64,000 nt of DNA. It comes from a bacterium. Its GTDB lineage: Bacteria > Zhuqueibacterota > Zhuqueibacteria > Residuimicrobiales > Krinioviventaceae. The DNA lies in assembly GCA_029561455.1 (NCBI GenBank), contig JAKQIY010000041.1, positions 248,001 to 312,000 of the forward strand. Direction: 5' to 3'. Below are positions 45,164 to 53,880 of the stretch, piece after piece. Within the stretch, counting starts at the first letter, position 1. Each line of letters starts with the position of its first letter. Made by a program: the position numbers and the translations under genes. The notes under the pieces are model-generated. The model saw only the letters and a list, made by a program, of their open reading frames with translations, searched no databases and was not told where the DNA came from.

Positions 45164-48100
45164 TTATTGAATATTTGTAGAGATATTGCGATTATTCCAG
45201 GATGCGGTGCGGTCGTTAGCGTCAACCGTGCCGGAAAGATCGCAATCGCTGTCCTCGTATCCGGTAACATTGCGGTCGTTCCAGGTGTTGGCCCGGTCGG
45301 TGGCGTCAACGGTTCCGGAGGCATCGCTGTCACCGGAGTACATTCCATATACCCCGGTTTCCAGAAGCGCCGCTTCGTTGGCACGGTATTTATCCAGGCC
45401 GGTGGTGAAATCATATTGGGTAGTACTGCCGGTCGACAAGGCATGGGTTTCATCGCTCATAACCGCAACGTGATTACGATGCTGAACGACAATATAATAA
45501 TTACCGGCGTCAACATCCAGGGGAATGTTACCGGTGGTGCCGTTATCGGCTACAATCCGTCCGTCTTTGTTCAAAAAAGCGCTGTGTGAAACTACCGCGG
45601 CGCCGTCAATCGTGGTGCGCAACTGTACCAGCACCCAATCGGTCACATCCGTGGGAACGGAGGAGACGGTTCTGGCATCCTGACTGTAGGGGGATGTCGC
45701 TGGAATATAGGAACTATTAAGCGCTGTGGTCATTTCATTGCTAACCGTATTATAAGGCCCCTGCAGAAACAGTTTGGCTGCCAGCAACACATTTTCATCC
45801 GAAGCGACTACAGGACGAATGCGAAAATCACCGCCGCCCCAGGCAAACCAGCCGCTGCCGGTATCGACCGATGAACGGTTGTCGACGGAACCATTATCAT
45901 AAAAAATATAAAAATCGGTGCCCGAAGTAAAATAGGCAACTACGTGATAGTTTGTTGCCGCCGTAACATTCACCCCGGTAGCTGTCAAGTCGATATAGTT
46001 CCAGCTATAAGGCAGGATTTCAGTTTGGCTGAAAGCAACCGTGCTGCCCAGTTTAGCGTTCGGCAGGCCGGCATTATCCGACCACACCTCTACATAGAGC
46101 GGACCGGTCATGGTATAACCGACATGCGGGTGAATAAACACCCCGGTGACATTCCCGCTGATCGCGGGGGTAAATTTAACTGCGATTTTAACATTAGCCC
46201 CAATAGATGTGGCGTTAGTACTACTCCAGCCGTCATAGGCCAGTATTTCCCGGTCAAGAGTAGTGCCGGAATCCTGCAGTTTGGCGGCGGCTTTAAAAAT
46301 ATCGAGCTTGCCGTAGCCCCAGCCATAGTCCGGCAAAGAGCCACCGGTATAGGAATCGGTTGCCGCTGTACTGGTGATCAGGGATTTGGCTTCACTAGCG
46401 GTCAAAAAGGGATTGGCTTCCAGCAACAACGCCACGGCGCCGGCAACTACAGGACAGGACATGCTGGTGCCCTGGTTCAAATGATGCTGGCTGCCCGGAG
46501 CTACTCTTGATGCTGCCGGCGTATAATCCTGTGATAAGGAAGAAAAAATACCCATACCGGGGCCGGTAATATCCGGCTTTTGCACATCATCGCGGCGGGG
46601 ACCAATACTGCTAAAGCCCGCAAGATCGTCCGAGGTTTCCGTACCTGTGTAACTGTAGCCGCTGACAGCCGAGTTCGACCATCGCCAGCGACTGGTATAA
46701 GCGCCTACGGTAATTGCATCGGAGGCGGTACCCGGATCGCCCACTGTATAGTTTGAATTTGCGCCGGTGATGTTAACGGTCATCGTTTTGGTAAATAACC
46801 AGCCGTGGTAATCAAGCGCCGATGCGGTATTGTTGGTCAGAGTAAGCACCCACGTGCCGCTGGCCGGTTCATCGGTGGCGGTTACATCAGATACATAGAC
46901 ATAGTTCCTTCTGTCGCCATTCGTATAACCGCCATCGGCATTATTGTAACAGTAAATTGACCCGTCGGTTGTGGTCGGATAGGTGCCGCTTTCACCACTG
47001 TTGACGGTGAACGGGGCCAGGTTGGGGGAATCTACCGTAAATGAAACATCGGTAAAATCGTCATACCAGATATCGACGCCGAAATAATCATTGTTATTAC
47101 TGGCATTGGGTGTATAAGAGGGAACAGAGATCGTAACGTTGGTACTGCCGCTGCCGGGCACGGTTCCGGAAATATGGATGAGATCGCTGCCTTCATTGCC
47201 GGCGGAAATGACCGCAACCCGTCCGGCGCCGGCAAAATTATCGACGGCCACTTCTTTGGCGCCGGTGCCGTCATGGGCAGATGAATGACCGCCCAGGCTC
47301 ATATTCACGACCACCGGTTTATTCAATGTTTCCGACATTTTTTGGGCCCAGGTTAACGCATTGATCGTATTGTTTGACGGGAAAGACCCGTTGCCGGCTT
47401 TGACCACAATAATATCGGCTTGCGGGGCAATACCGGCAAAACTTTTTGTTGAATACGCGGCGCCGTTGCCGGCGGCGGAACCGGCTACATGGGTGCCGTG
47501 ACCGTTGGTATCGGTTTCCCGCACAAAGCCGGCGGGAGAGCCGTCAATTTCGTTTTCAATATCGGCCTGGGAATATTCAACTCCATAATTGAGCCCGGCA
47601 AAATTTACTCCGTCCCGATCTTCCGGGGTCACTTCACTGCCGGTTTTGGTCAGGGTTTGATCCCAGATATAAAGGATCCGACTCTGGGTGTTGTCGGAGG
47701 GATCGCGAAAATCCGGGTGTTCCCAATCGATGCCGGTATCGACAATGCAAACCAGCACGCCGCTGCCTTTGAATTCCGTGTTGTTCAGGTAGCTGTTATG
47801 GAGCAGGTCGGCGCCGATCTCGCCGGCGGCAACATCGTTATTGGGATAACATACCGAGCCGATGGTGATATAGAGCGTCTCGGTAAGCCGGGCGACATCG
47901 ATCATTTGCAGTGGGGACAGATGGGCGGTAACAAAGCCGGGAATGACCGAGTTGACCGGCACCCCGGCGTTTTTAAGCGCGTTGGGATTGTCGGTGCGGA
48001 TAATTACCCCATAAGCGACAGCGCCGTCATCATTCACGGTAACAGAGGTGTTTTGCGCAAGAAAGCTGTTTGTTTCAGCGCCGGTGGAGCGAAGTTGCGC

Positions 48101-48256
48101 TGTTGTTTTGTTTTTAAACAAGTCATGCAGACGTGGATCGATGCGCTGTAATTCGTTTTGCGACATGACCGTAATCGGGTTATCCTGATCTTTAAAACCA
48201 GACAGGCTCAGGAAAACAAGAAATGCAAGGAAAAGGAAAAGTAGTTTTCTAATCAT
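45164..48256 (-). CDS. Secreted subtilisin-like (S8) protease with dockerin-like C-terminus
   Basis: A 1030-residue exported serine protease. A signal peptide is followed by an I9-like propeptide region (about 70-150), and the S8 catalytic triad: Asp173 in IVDTGID, His253 in NGHGTHVAG and Ser598 in GTSMSCP; a long insertion between His and Ser (about 360-500) includes a beta-rich domain. A DUF11/CARDB-like or jelly-roll section follows (about 690-830). The last 55 residues hold two dockerin-like calcium loops, SGDSDASGTVDATDRANTWNDRN and DLSGTVDANDRTASWNNRN, instead of a PNPFNP sorting domain. First gene of a pair with the sorting-domain protein. Likely extracellular protein degradation; cohesin partners are not in the window. 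Confidence 0.93.
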   Translation of the reverse strand: MIRKLLFLFLAFLVFLSLSGFKDQDNPITVMSQNELQRIDPRLHDLFKNKTTAQLRSTGAETNSFLAQNTSVTVNDDGAVAYGVIIRTDNPNALKNAGVPVNSVIPGFVTAHLSPLQMIDVARLTETLYITIGSVCYPNNDVAAGEIGADLLHNSYLNNTEFKGSGVLVCIVDTGIDWEHPDFRDPSDNTQSRILYIWDQTLTKTGSEVTPEDRDGVNFAGLNYGVEYSQADIENEIDGSPAGFVRETDTNGHGTHVAGSAAGNGAAYSTKSFAGIAPQADIIVVKAGNGSFPSNNTINALTWAQKMSETLNKPVVVNMSLGGHSSAHDGTGAKEVAVDNFAGAGRVAVISAGNEGSDLIHISGTVPGSGSTNVTISVPSYTPNASNNNDYFGVDIWYDDFTDVSFTVDSPNLAPFTVNSGESGTYPTTTDGSIYCYNNADGGYTNGDRRNYVYVSDVTATDEPASGTWVLTLTNNTASALDYHGWLFTKTMTVNITGANSNYTVGDPGTASDAITVGAYTSRWRWSNSAVSGYSYTGTETSDDLAGFSSIGPRRDDVQKPDITGPGMGIFSSLSQDYTPAASRVAPGSQHHLNQGTSMSCPVVAGAVALLLEANPFLTASEAKSLITSTAATDSYTGGSLPDYGWGYGKLDIFKAAAKLQDSGTTLDREILAYDGWSSTNATSIGANVKIAVKFTPAISGNVTGVFIHPHVGYTMTGPLYVEVWSDNAGLPNAKLGSTVAFSQTEILPYSWNYIDLTATGVNVTAATNYHVVAYFTSGTDFYIFYDNGSVDNRSSVDTGSGWFAWGGGDFRIRPVVASDENVLLAAKLFLQGPYNTVSNEMTTALNSSYIPATSPYSQDARTVSSVPTDVTDWVLVQLRTTIDGAAVVSHSAFLNKDGRIVADNGTTGNIPLDVDAGNYYIVVQHRNHVAVMSDETHALSTGSTTQYDFTTGLDKYRANEAALLETGVYGMYSGDSDASGTVDATDRANTWNDRNVTGYEDSDCDLSGTVDANDRTASWNNRNISTNIQ

Positions 48257-48912
48257 AGGAACCTCCAGTGCTGAAAATTTTTAGTAGATGGCACGATTTT
48301 CCTAATAAAGGAAATGAAAGCATTATTTTAAGGTTATGGGGTAAAATTTTGCCGGAACAGATACTCTCTTTTAACCGACGGTTATTTCCCCGTAAAAATT
48401 TTTGTCAACTCTGAATTTTTGGTTAACCTTTTATATAATTTGTTTGTAATTTATAAATATTCAAGTAATAAACAAGAAAAATTTGGTTCTAACTGCTTTT
48501 CAGTGGGTATTTTACCGGGTGAACCATTGTTAAAATTATAAAAGGCTCAATATAAAGACCTGAAAAGAATTTTTTTTCTCCCCTCTGCGACCTCCGGGGA
48601 CTCTGCGGTTTAATTCATAAATTTTACCGCAGAGGTCGCAAAGAGCGCGGAGAAAAGCATTCAAAAAATTGTTATTTAAAGGTTTATTGATGGCAGTTTA
48701 TTCTTAATAAAGATTAGTTTAAAAACAAATTATATGGATAGCAGGTAAAATTTTTCTTCAAACACAAGTTTAATGTTTTCATTTTTATTCAACGTAAAGT
48801 TGCTTTAACCAGGTCTTTATAACGGATATAACAGTATTCTTGTTCTTAAAATAGTGGGACAATTACTCACTATTAACAATATAATGCCAAAATACGGTTG
48901 TTACCGGTTTTA
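48257..48912. other. Gene-free region with CTCTGCG palindromic repeat
   Basis: 656 bp upstream of the subtilase gene. At 48582-48640 two interlocked 9-bp inverted repeats occur: TGCGACCTC with GAGGTCGCA, and CTCTGCGGT with ACCGCAGAG. This resembles the repeat at 12245-12297. The remainder is AT-rich with no gene that I can support. Confidence 0.5.
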
Positions 48913-49440
48913 TCAAAAAACCAACGGCACCAGCATTTTTGATTTTTGCATATAGTCCCGATAGGAGGCGCCAAATTTTTGCAGATCGTCTCGTTCCTCG
49001 GCGCGGGCGGTTAAGTAAACCGCCGCCGTGGTCAATACCAGAACCAGCGCATTGACCGGCGTGATCTGTTTGAAAAAAATGCCCAAAGCCAGGAACAACA
49101 ACGAACTGTACATGGGGTGGCGGATATAACGGTATATTCCCTGCACGACCAGGGTGGTGGTGTGCTCAAAATTATTATCTATTGACTTGCCGATTTTACG
49201 CAGCAACCGGTAACCGGCAATGACAATAATAATAGAAATGATTAAAAAGAACCAGGAAAGCAGGTGCAGGGGCGAGAATGGCTCTTTGAACCAAACCCCG
49301 GTGTTCAGTAAAATGCCGATAACGGTCAGTTCAAAAGCAAAAAAGCGATAAAATCCATAAGAACGGGGATGTAACAGGTAGCGCCGCGAGAAGACGAGCA
49401 AGAACACAGTCGCACAAATCAGAATGATGATTTTAATCAT
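48913..49440 (-). CDS. Isoprenylcysteine/phospholipid methyltransferase-like membrane protein
   Basis: About 175 residues with four or five hydrophobic helices and the C-terminal signature of the ICMT/PEMT-like integral membrane methyltransferases: GIYRYIRHPMYSSLLFLALG and RAEERDDLQKFGASYRDYM, which bind S-adenosylmethionine. The start at 49440 is chosen because GGAGGG sits eight bases upstream; an in-frame start at 49524 would add 28 non-hydrophobic residues ahead of the first helix. Bacterial members methylate isoprenoid, lipid or unknown small substrates. It lies 87 bp beyond the RlmI-like gene in the same direction. Substrate unknown. Confidence 0.8.
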   Translation of the reverse strand: MIKIIILICATVFLLVFSRRYLLHPRSYGFYRFFAFELTVIGILLNTGVWFKEPFSPLHLLSWFFLIISIIIVIAGYRLLRKIGKSIDNNFEHTTTLVVQGIYRYIRHPMYSSLLFLALGIFFKQITPVNALVLVLTTAAVYLTARAEERDDLQKFGASYRDYMQKSKMLVPLVF

Positions 49441-49527
49441 AGTAACCCTCCGCGTGTGTAAATTTGAGACTTGGAAATTTATGGAAGTAGCGATTTCTAG
49501 TTGTAAAAGAGCTCTTACAACCACCGC

Positions 49528-50715
49528 TTACCACACCCGGCAAACCAGGCCTTTTAAATATTCGCCTTCGGGGAAATTAAGCGCTATCGGGTGGTCGCCG
49601 GCTTGTCCCAACTGGCGAATAATGTGCACATCACGACCGGAATCGAGAGTCGCCCCGGCTATTATTTTCTGAAACAAGTCCCGGCCGATATGCCCGGAAC
49701 AGGAAAAAGTGAACAGAATACCGCCCGGACGCAGCAGTTTGAGCGCCAGCAGGTTGATATCCTTGTAAGCGCGCGCTGCTTTATCCATTTGCCGCTCGGA
49801 CTGGGCAAACTTGGGTGGATCGAGGATAATCACGTCGAATTCCTGCCGGGAATCGCGGCACGTGCGCAGGTAAGTAAAAACATCGGCTTCGCGGAGGGTT
49901 GTCCGCTCTGCGGCAAAACCGTTCAGTTGCACGTTGCGGCGCAGCAGTTCCAGCGCCGGTGCGGAAGAATCGATATTGGTAACCTGCGCGGCGCCGCCGT
50001 ACAAGGCCCACAGACCAAAACCGCCGGTATAGCTAAAGCAGTTCAACACCTGTTTTCCCTTGCAGAATTCGGCCAGGGCGGCGCGGTTTTCACGCTGATC
50101 CAGGTAAAAACCGGTTTTATGGCCGTTGCTCACATCCACCAGAAAACGGAGCGGGCCTTCCTGAATCTCCAGCGTTTCCGGGGGAGCGCTTCCCCACAGC
50201 AGGCCGCATTTGCTTTCCAGACCTTCGCGGGCGCGCACCTCGGCGTCCGAGCGTTCATAGATACCGGCAATATCCGGTAGCAATTCATGCAGTAACTGGA
50301 TAATGGACTCTTGCCAGTACACCACCCCGGCGGCCAGGAACTGGCAGACCAGGAATTCGTTATACCTGTCCACGATCAGGCCGGGCAGGCCATCGGCTTC
50401 GGCGTTGACCAGGCGGCAGGCGGACGCCGCCCCGGAGGCGAGGATTTCCCTGCGGCAGCTAATAGACCGGTCAAGTTTTGCTTTCAGGAAACCGGCATTA
50501 ATGGCATCATCGGGGTTAAAAGACCATACCCGCAGGCGGATTTGCGAGTGCGGCGACCAGGCGCCGCGCGCCAGCCATTCGTTTTTAGCGGACAAGATAT
50601 CCACAGTCTCGCCAAAACCGGGTTCGCCCTCGCTGCGGGCGATGGCCCCGGAGAATATCCACGGGTGACGGCGCTTGACGATATGTTCGTGTTGCGGTTT
50701 GAGGATAATTTTCAT
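49528..50715 (-). CDS. rlmI: Class I rRNA cytosine C5-methyltransferase (RlmI-like)
   Basis: A 395-residue SAM-dependent methyltransferase. The N-terminal PUA domain (HIVKRRHPWIFSGAIAR, then VDILSAKNEWLARGAWSPHSQIRLRVWS) is followed by the EEHEL-like linker domain and a Rossmann methyltransferase domain with FSYTGGFGLWALYGGA (SAM site), VILDPPKFAQSE and the late LFTFSCSGHI containing the Cys-S-G that fits the catalytic cysteine of the family. E. coli RlmI modifies 23S rRNA C1962. Target in this organism is assumed by homology. Its start is divergent from the nucleoside deaminase gene across a 711-bp repeat-rich region. Confidence 0.88.
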   Translation of the reverse strand: MKIILKPQHEHIVKRRHPWIFSGAIARSEGEPGFGETVDILSAKNEWLARGAWSPHSQIRLRVWSFNPDDAINAGFLKAKLDRSISCRREILASGAASACRLVNAEADGLPGLIVDRYNEFLVCQFLAAGVVYWQESIIQLLHELLPDIAGIYERSDAEVRAREGLESKCGLLWGSAPPETLEIQEGPLRFLVDVSNGHKTGFYLDQRENRAALAEFCKGKQVLNCFSYTGGFGLWALYGGAAQVTNIDSSAPALELLRRNVQLNGFAAERTTLREADVFTYLRTCRDSRQEFDVIILDPPKFAQSERQMDKAARAYKDINLLALKLLRPGGILFTFSCSGHIGRDLFQKIIAGATLDSGRDVHIIRQLGQAGDHPIALNFPEGEYLKGLVCRVW

Positions 50716-50894
50716 ACTGTAATATACGAAAAAAAATGATAGATTGACATGGATTAATTGATTTGATACAAATTGAAATAAAAAATCAATACAATTCAGG
50801 AACCGAGCGTACCGGTTTTGCCTGCAGGCGGGCTTTACTTGCGGGTAAAATCGGGATTATAACTATCCGGCTCTGGTATATATTAACAAATAAA

Positions 50895-50923
50895 TTGACT
50901 CTGGCGCTGATGTTTACTATATT
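50895..50923 (+). promoter_or_regulatory. Promoter-like sequence, first repeat copy
   Basis: TTGACT (50895-50900), 17 bases, TATATT (50918-50923). Preceded by AACAAATAA. Exactly 300 bp before the second copy. Confidence 0.4.
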
Positions 50924-51083
50924 CGCCATATTTATATCCCAGGCTACCCGGCAGCGCCGGGGCGCTATCCGTCGGAGCGAAACTGTGGCTCCGATCCCGC
51001 CCTGGGCCGCTGGTACGTACCCGACCCCGCCGGGCAGGGTACTAGTCCGTATATGTATTGCAGCAACAACCCACTTATTGTTC

Positions 51084-51132
51084 GTAGTACCGCCTTCAGG
51101 CGGGTTTTTCTTCCGGCTAAAGCCGGGACTAC
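51084..51132. repeat. Double-hairpin intergenic repeat
   Basis: Outer arms GTAGT/ACTAC (51084-51088 with 51128-51132) enclose two small perfect hairpins, CCGCC-TTCA-GGCGG (51090-51103) and CCGGC-TAAA-GCCGG (51113-51126), giving a three-way-junction-like fold. Related but decayed copies occur at about 50808-50862 and 42559-42610. Confidence 0.6.
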
Positions 51133-51194
51133 AAACAACCCCGTCTCTGCCCACAATCCGATATTACAGTTATCATGTTTAACAAATAATTAAT

Positions 51195-51223
51195 TTGACT
51201 CCCGCGCCGGTCTTTATTATATT
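51195..51223 (+). promoter_or_regulatory. Promoter-like sequence, second repeat copy, upstream of the deaminase gene
   Basis: TTGACT (51195-51200), 17 bases, TATATT (51218-51223), preceded by AACAAATAATTAA. The predicted start point near 51230 would give a leader of about 195 bases before the deaminase ATG. Confidence 0.45.
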
Positions 51224-51426
51224 GGTCATCGATGGTTTGCAGCAAGGCATTTACCGGCATGTGTCAAATATAATACCCGTTTGCCTTGTTCTTTAAGCGG
51301 TTCGCGGCGCTGCCGAGACCGGAAATTTTAAATGAATCTCGTTTAAGCCGGAAGAATTTTAAGCCATTGCTGTAACAGTTTTCACACAATTCATAGACAT
51401 AGATTCAGGTAATTACAGGAAAAACG

Positions 51427-52011
51427 ATGCTTATCAAAAACCGACATACACAATTTCAATTAACTCTGCCGGAATGGCTGGGACAATATATTCAGGATCA
51501 AGACCCCATCATGCCGGATATGGAAAAACGCATGCAATTTGTCATCAGCCTGGCGCGACTGAACATCGAGCACAACAGCGGCGGGCCGTTCGGCGCGGCG
51601 GTGTTCGATATGAGCGCCAACCGGCTGATCGCCGCGGGGGTGAACCTGGTGGTTACCGGCAATTCTTCCGTTTGGCATGCGGAAATCGTCGCCATGATCC
51701 TGGCGCAGCAGGCAATCGGGCATTTTAATTTTAAAAAGCAGGACGCCCCGGCCTGTGAACTGGTTACCAGTACCGAGCCCTGCGCCATGTGTATGGGCGC
51801 CATTCCCTGGGCGGGCATTACGCAACTGGTGTGCGGCGCGCGCGACAAGGACGCCCGCGGCATCGGTTTTGACGAAGGCGCCAAAGTGAAACACTGGCAA
51901 AAAGCGCTGCGCAAACGCAATATCACCGTCATCCGCGATGTGTGCCGCGACCAGGCGGTGCAGGTGCTGGAGCTTTACAACCAGCATAATGGAATGATCT
52001 ACAACGGGTAA
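51427..52011 (+). CDS. Nucleoside/guanine deaminase of the cytidine-deaminase superfamily
   Basis: A 194-residue zinc deaminase. The catalytic motif HAE (WHAEIVAMIL, near residue 79) and zinc ligands PCAMCMG (TSTEPCAMCMGAIPWAGI) are intact. The GGPFGAAVFD start and length fit guanine deaminase-like or tRNA adenosine deaminase-like members; the C-terminal extension ending HNGMIYNG and the deaminase-family GFDEGAKVKHW segment are closer, by eye, to guanine/nucleobase deaminases than to TadA. AGGA lies seven bases before the ATG. It complements the purine salvage genes at 58-61 kb in theme but is not linked to them. Substrate is uncertain. Confidence 0.82.
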   Translation: MLIKNRHTQFQLTLPEWLGQYIQDQDPIMPDMEKRMQFVISLARLNIEHNSGGPFGAAVFDMSANRLIAAGVNLVVTGNSSVWHAEIVAMILAQQAIGHFNFKKQDAPACELVTSTEPCAMCMGAIPWAGITQLVCGARDKDARGIGFDEGAKVKHWQKALRKRNITVIRDVCRDQAVQVLELYNQHNGMIYNG

Positions 52012-52112
52012 GCCCGGAGAAATGGCGCTCTAAAAAAATTCTTGTTCTGAACTCTATTTTTCTTATATTCATTATCCTGCATTCGTTGAATTGATTAATA
52101 AAGGAAATGACT

Positions 52113-53468
52113 ATGGAACAATTGAACCGACGCAAGTTTTTGGGAATGACCGCCGCCGCCTCCACATTTATGATCGTGCCGCGCCATGTGCTGGGTGGGC
52201 CAAAATTTGTCGCCCCCAGCGACAAGGTGAACATCGCCGGTATCGGCGTGGGCGGACAAGGCTGGGCCGATTTACGGGCCGTAAGAGAACAAAACAATAT
52301 TGTCGCCCTGTGCGATGTGGACTGGAACCGGGCTGCCGAAGCGTTCCAAAGATTCCCAAAAGCCGCTAAATACAAAGATTTCCGGGTTATGCTGGAAAAA
52401 CAAAAAGATATCGACGCCGTTATTGTCGCGACGCCCGATCACGTTCATGCCGTAGCAACCATGGCGGCGATTCAGGCCGGCAAACATGTGTATACGGAAA
52501 AACCGCTGACCTATACGATCAAAGAGGCGCAGATGCTGCTTGAAGCGGCGCGTACCACCGGCGTGGCAACCATGATGGGCAACCAGGGTCACGCTATGGA
52601 AGAGGCGCGGCTGCTGTGCGAATGGATTTGGGACGGCGCGATCGGCCCCATCCGCGAAGTACACGCCTGGACGCCGCACCCGGTGTGGCCGCAGGGCATG
52701 GACAAACCCACAGATATACCGCCGGTTCCCGATACTCTGGACTGGGACTTGTGGCTCGGCCCGGCGCCGTATCGGCCGTACCATCCCGCTTATTTACCCA
52801 TGCTGTGGCGCGGCTGGTGGGATTTCGGCACCGGCGGGCTCGGCGATATGGGCTGCCATATTTTCGATCCCATTGTCTGGGCGCTCAAACTGGGTCAACC
52901 CGAATCCGTTGAAGCCAGCGCGTCTATTTTTGTCCGCGAAGCGCTGAACTGGGACAAGGTACGCAATACCGAAAGTTACCCGCAGGCTTCGATCGTGTAT
53001 TACCATTTTCCGGCGCGCGGCGATATGCCGCCGGTCAAACTCACCTGGTACGACGGCGGCCTGATGCCGGAAACCCCGGTGGAACTGGAACCCGGCCGCA
53101 GAATGGGCGATCAGTTTGGCGGCGTCTTGTACATCGGCGAAAAGGGCAAAATATTGACCGGGTCGCACGGCGCCCGCGGTGTGCGCATTATTCCCGAAAC
53201 GAAAATGCAGGAATACCAGCGTCCGCCCAAAACCCTGCCGCGTTCAGTGGGTCATCACCAGGAATGGATCGAGGCCTGCAAAGGCGGCGCGCCGGGCGGC
53301 ACTAACTTTGAGTATTCCGTACCGCTAACCGAGATGGTGCTGCTGGGCAATATTGCCCTGCGAACCGGCAAAAGACTGCAATGGGATGGCGTAAATAAAC
53401 GTTTTACCAATGACGAGGATGCCAACCAATACCTGCACCGGGAATACCGGCAAGGGTGGACGTTGTAA
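52113..53468 (+). CDS. Tat-exported Gfo/Idh/MocA-family oxidoreductase
   Basis: About 451 residues. A twin-arginine signal (NRRKFLGMTAAASTFMIVP) precedes the NAD(P)-binding Rossmann domain (VNIAGIGVGGQGWADL, ALCDVDWNRA, VIVATPDHVHAVATMAAIQAGKHVYTEKPLTY with the EKP lysine) and the C-terminal alpha/beta domain with GLGDMGCHIFDPIVWAL containing the D-x3-H motif of the family. Exported relatives are abundant in planctomycete- and Bacteroidetes-like genomes, and act on sugars or glycan-derived polyols. I chose ATG 52113 since AAGGA is one base from ATG 52107 but seven from this one. The AT-rich island begins immediately after its stop codon. Confidence 0.9.
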   Translation: MEQLNRRKFLGMTAAASTFMIVPRHVLGGPKFVAPSDKVNIAGIGVGGQGWADLRAVREQNNIVALCDVDWNRAAEAFQRFPKAAKYKDFRVMLEKQKDIDAVIVATPDHVHAVATMAAIQAGKHVYTEKPLTYTIKEAQMLLEAARTTGVATMMGNQGHAMEEARLLCEWIWDGAIGPIREVHAWTPHPVWPQGMDKPTDIPPVPDTLDWDLWLGPAPYRPYHPAYLPMLWRGWWDFGTGGLGDMGCHIFDPIVWALKLGQPESVEASASIFVREALNWDKVRNTESYPQASIVYYHFPARGDMPPVKLTWYDGGLMPETPVELEPGRRMGDQFGGVLYIGEKGKILTGSHGARGVRIIPETKMQEYQRPPKTLPRSVGHHQEWIEACKGGAPGGTNFEYSVPLTEMVLLGNIALRTGKRLQWDGVNKRFTNDEDANQYLHREYRQGWTL

Positions 53469-53880
53469 GAGTTATTATAATTATAAATTTAAGGATTCAT
53501 CAATTTAATTAAAAATGCTATTGAGTTTTATAATTACTTAAATCTAATAATAACACAATAGTTAATTAAATTCTAAGAAATAAAACTTACCAAGTTTTTG
53601 TTGTTTTTTACAAAAGGAATTTATAACTTTATAATATAAAAGAAATATTTAGTGACTTCCCAATATTATTATATACTTTACTACAATTGCATATTATTAA
53701 AGGCATTATTTTTGCAGCTTGTTTTTTTGTTATGAATTATGCATATACAATTAAACAATTTATTAAAAATAATTAATTTTATGTAAGAAATGTACGTATT
53801 TTATAGTAATATCTATGTAACAAAATTTAAAAAAGTACATATAAATAATAAAAAATAAATATTCAGACAATAAATTTCTT
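53469..53880. other. AT-rich leader of the foreign-looking island with inverted repeat
   Basis: 412 bp of very AT-rich DNA after the Gfo/Idh stop. An inverted repeat AATTTAATTAA (53502-53512) with TTAATTAAATT (53562-53572), extended inside by CTATTG/CAATAG, could fold into a hairpin. The 9-mer AGTTATTAT occurs at 53470-53478 and again at 55655-55663 at the other end of the island. No gene is seen; a promoter for the cassette must lie here. Confidence 0.5.

Larger units (their letters stand above)
50716..51426. other. Gene-free repeat-rich region between rlmI and the deaminase gene
   Basis: 711 bp without a supported gene. It holds two direct-repeat units. Unit 1 has a degenerate stem-loop (about 50808-50862) then TTGACT...TATATT at 50895-50923; unit 2 has a well-formed double hairpin (51084-51132) then TTGACT...TATATT at 51195-51223. 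A separate hairpin TCGGAGC/GCTCCGA is at 50972-50994. Confidence 0.6.

Noticed and set aside
50786-51182. Open frames of 120-140 codons on both strands between rlmI and the deaminase gene
   Set aside because: They run through palindromic repeats and promoter-like sequences, and give low-complexity Pro/Arg-rich peptides.
51496-51508. 13-base match (TCAAGACCCCATC) in the deaminase gene to the end of the 1838-2076 repeat
   Set aside because: It encodes in-frame, family-consistent residues and has no partner arm nearby; chance match.
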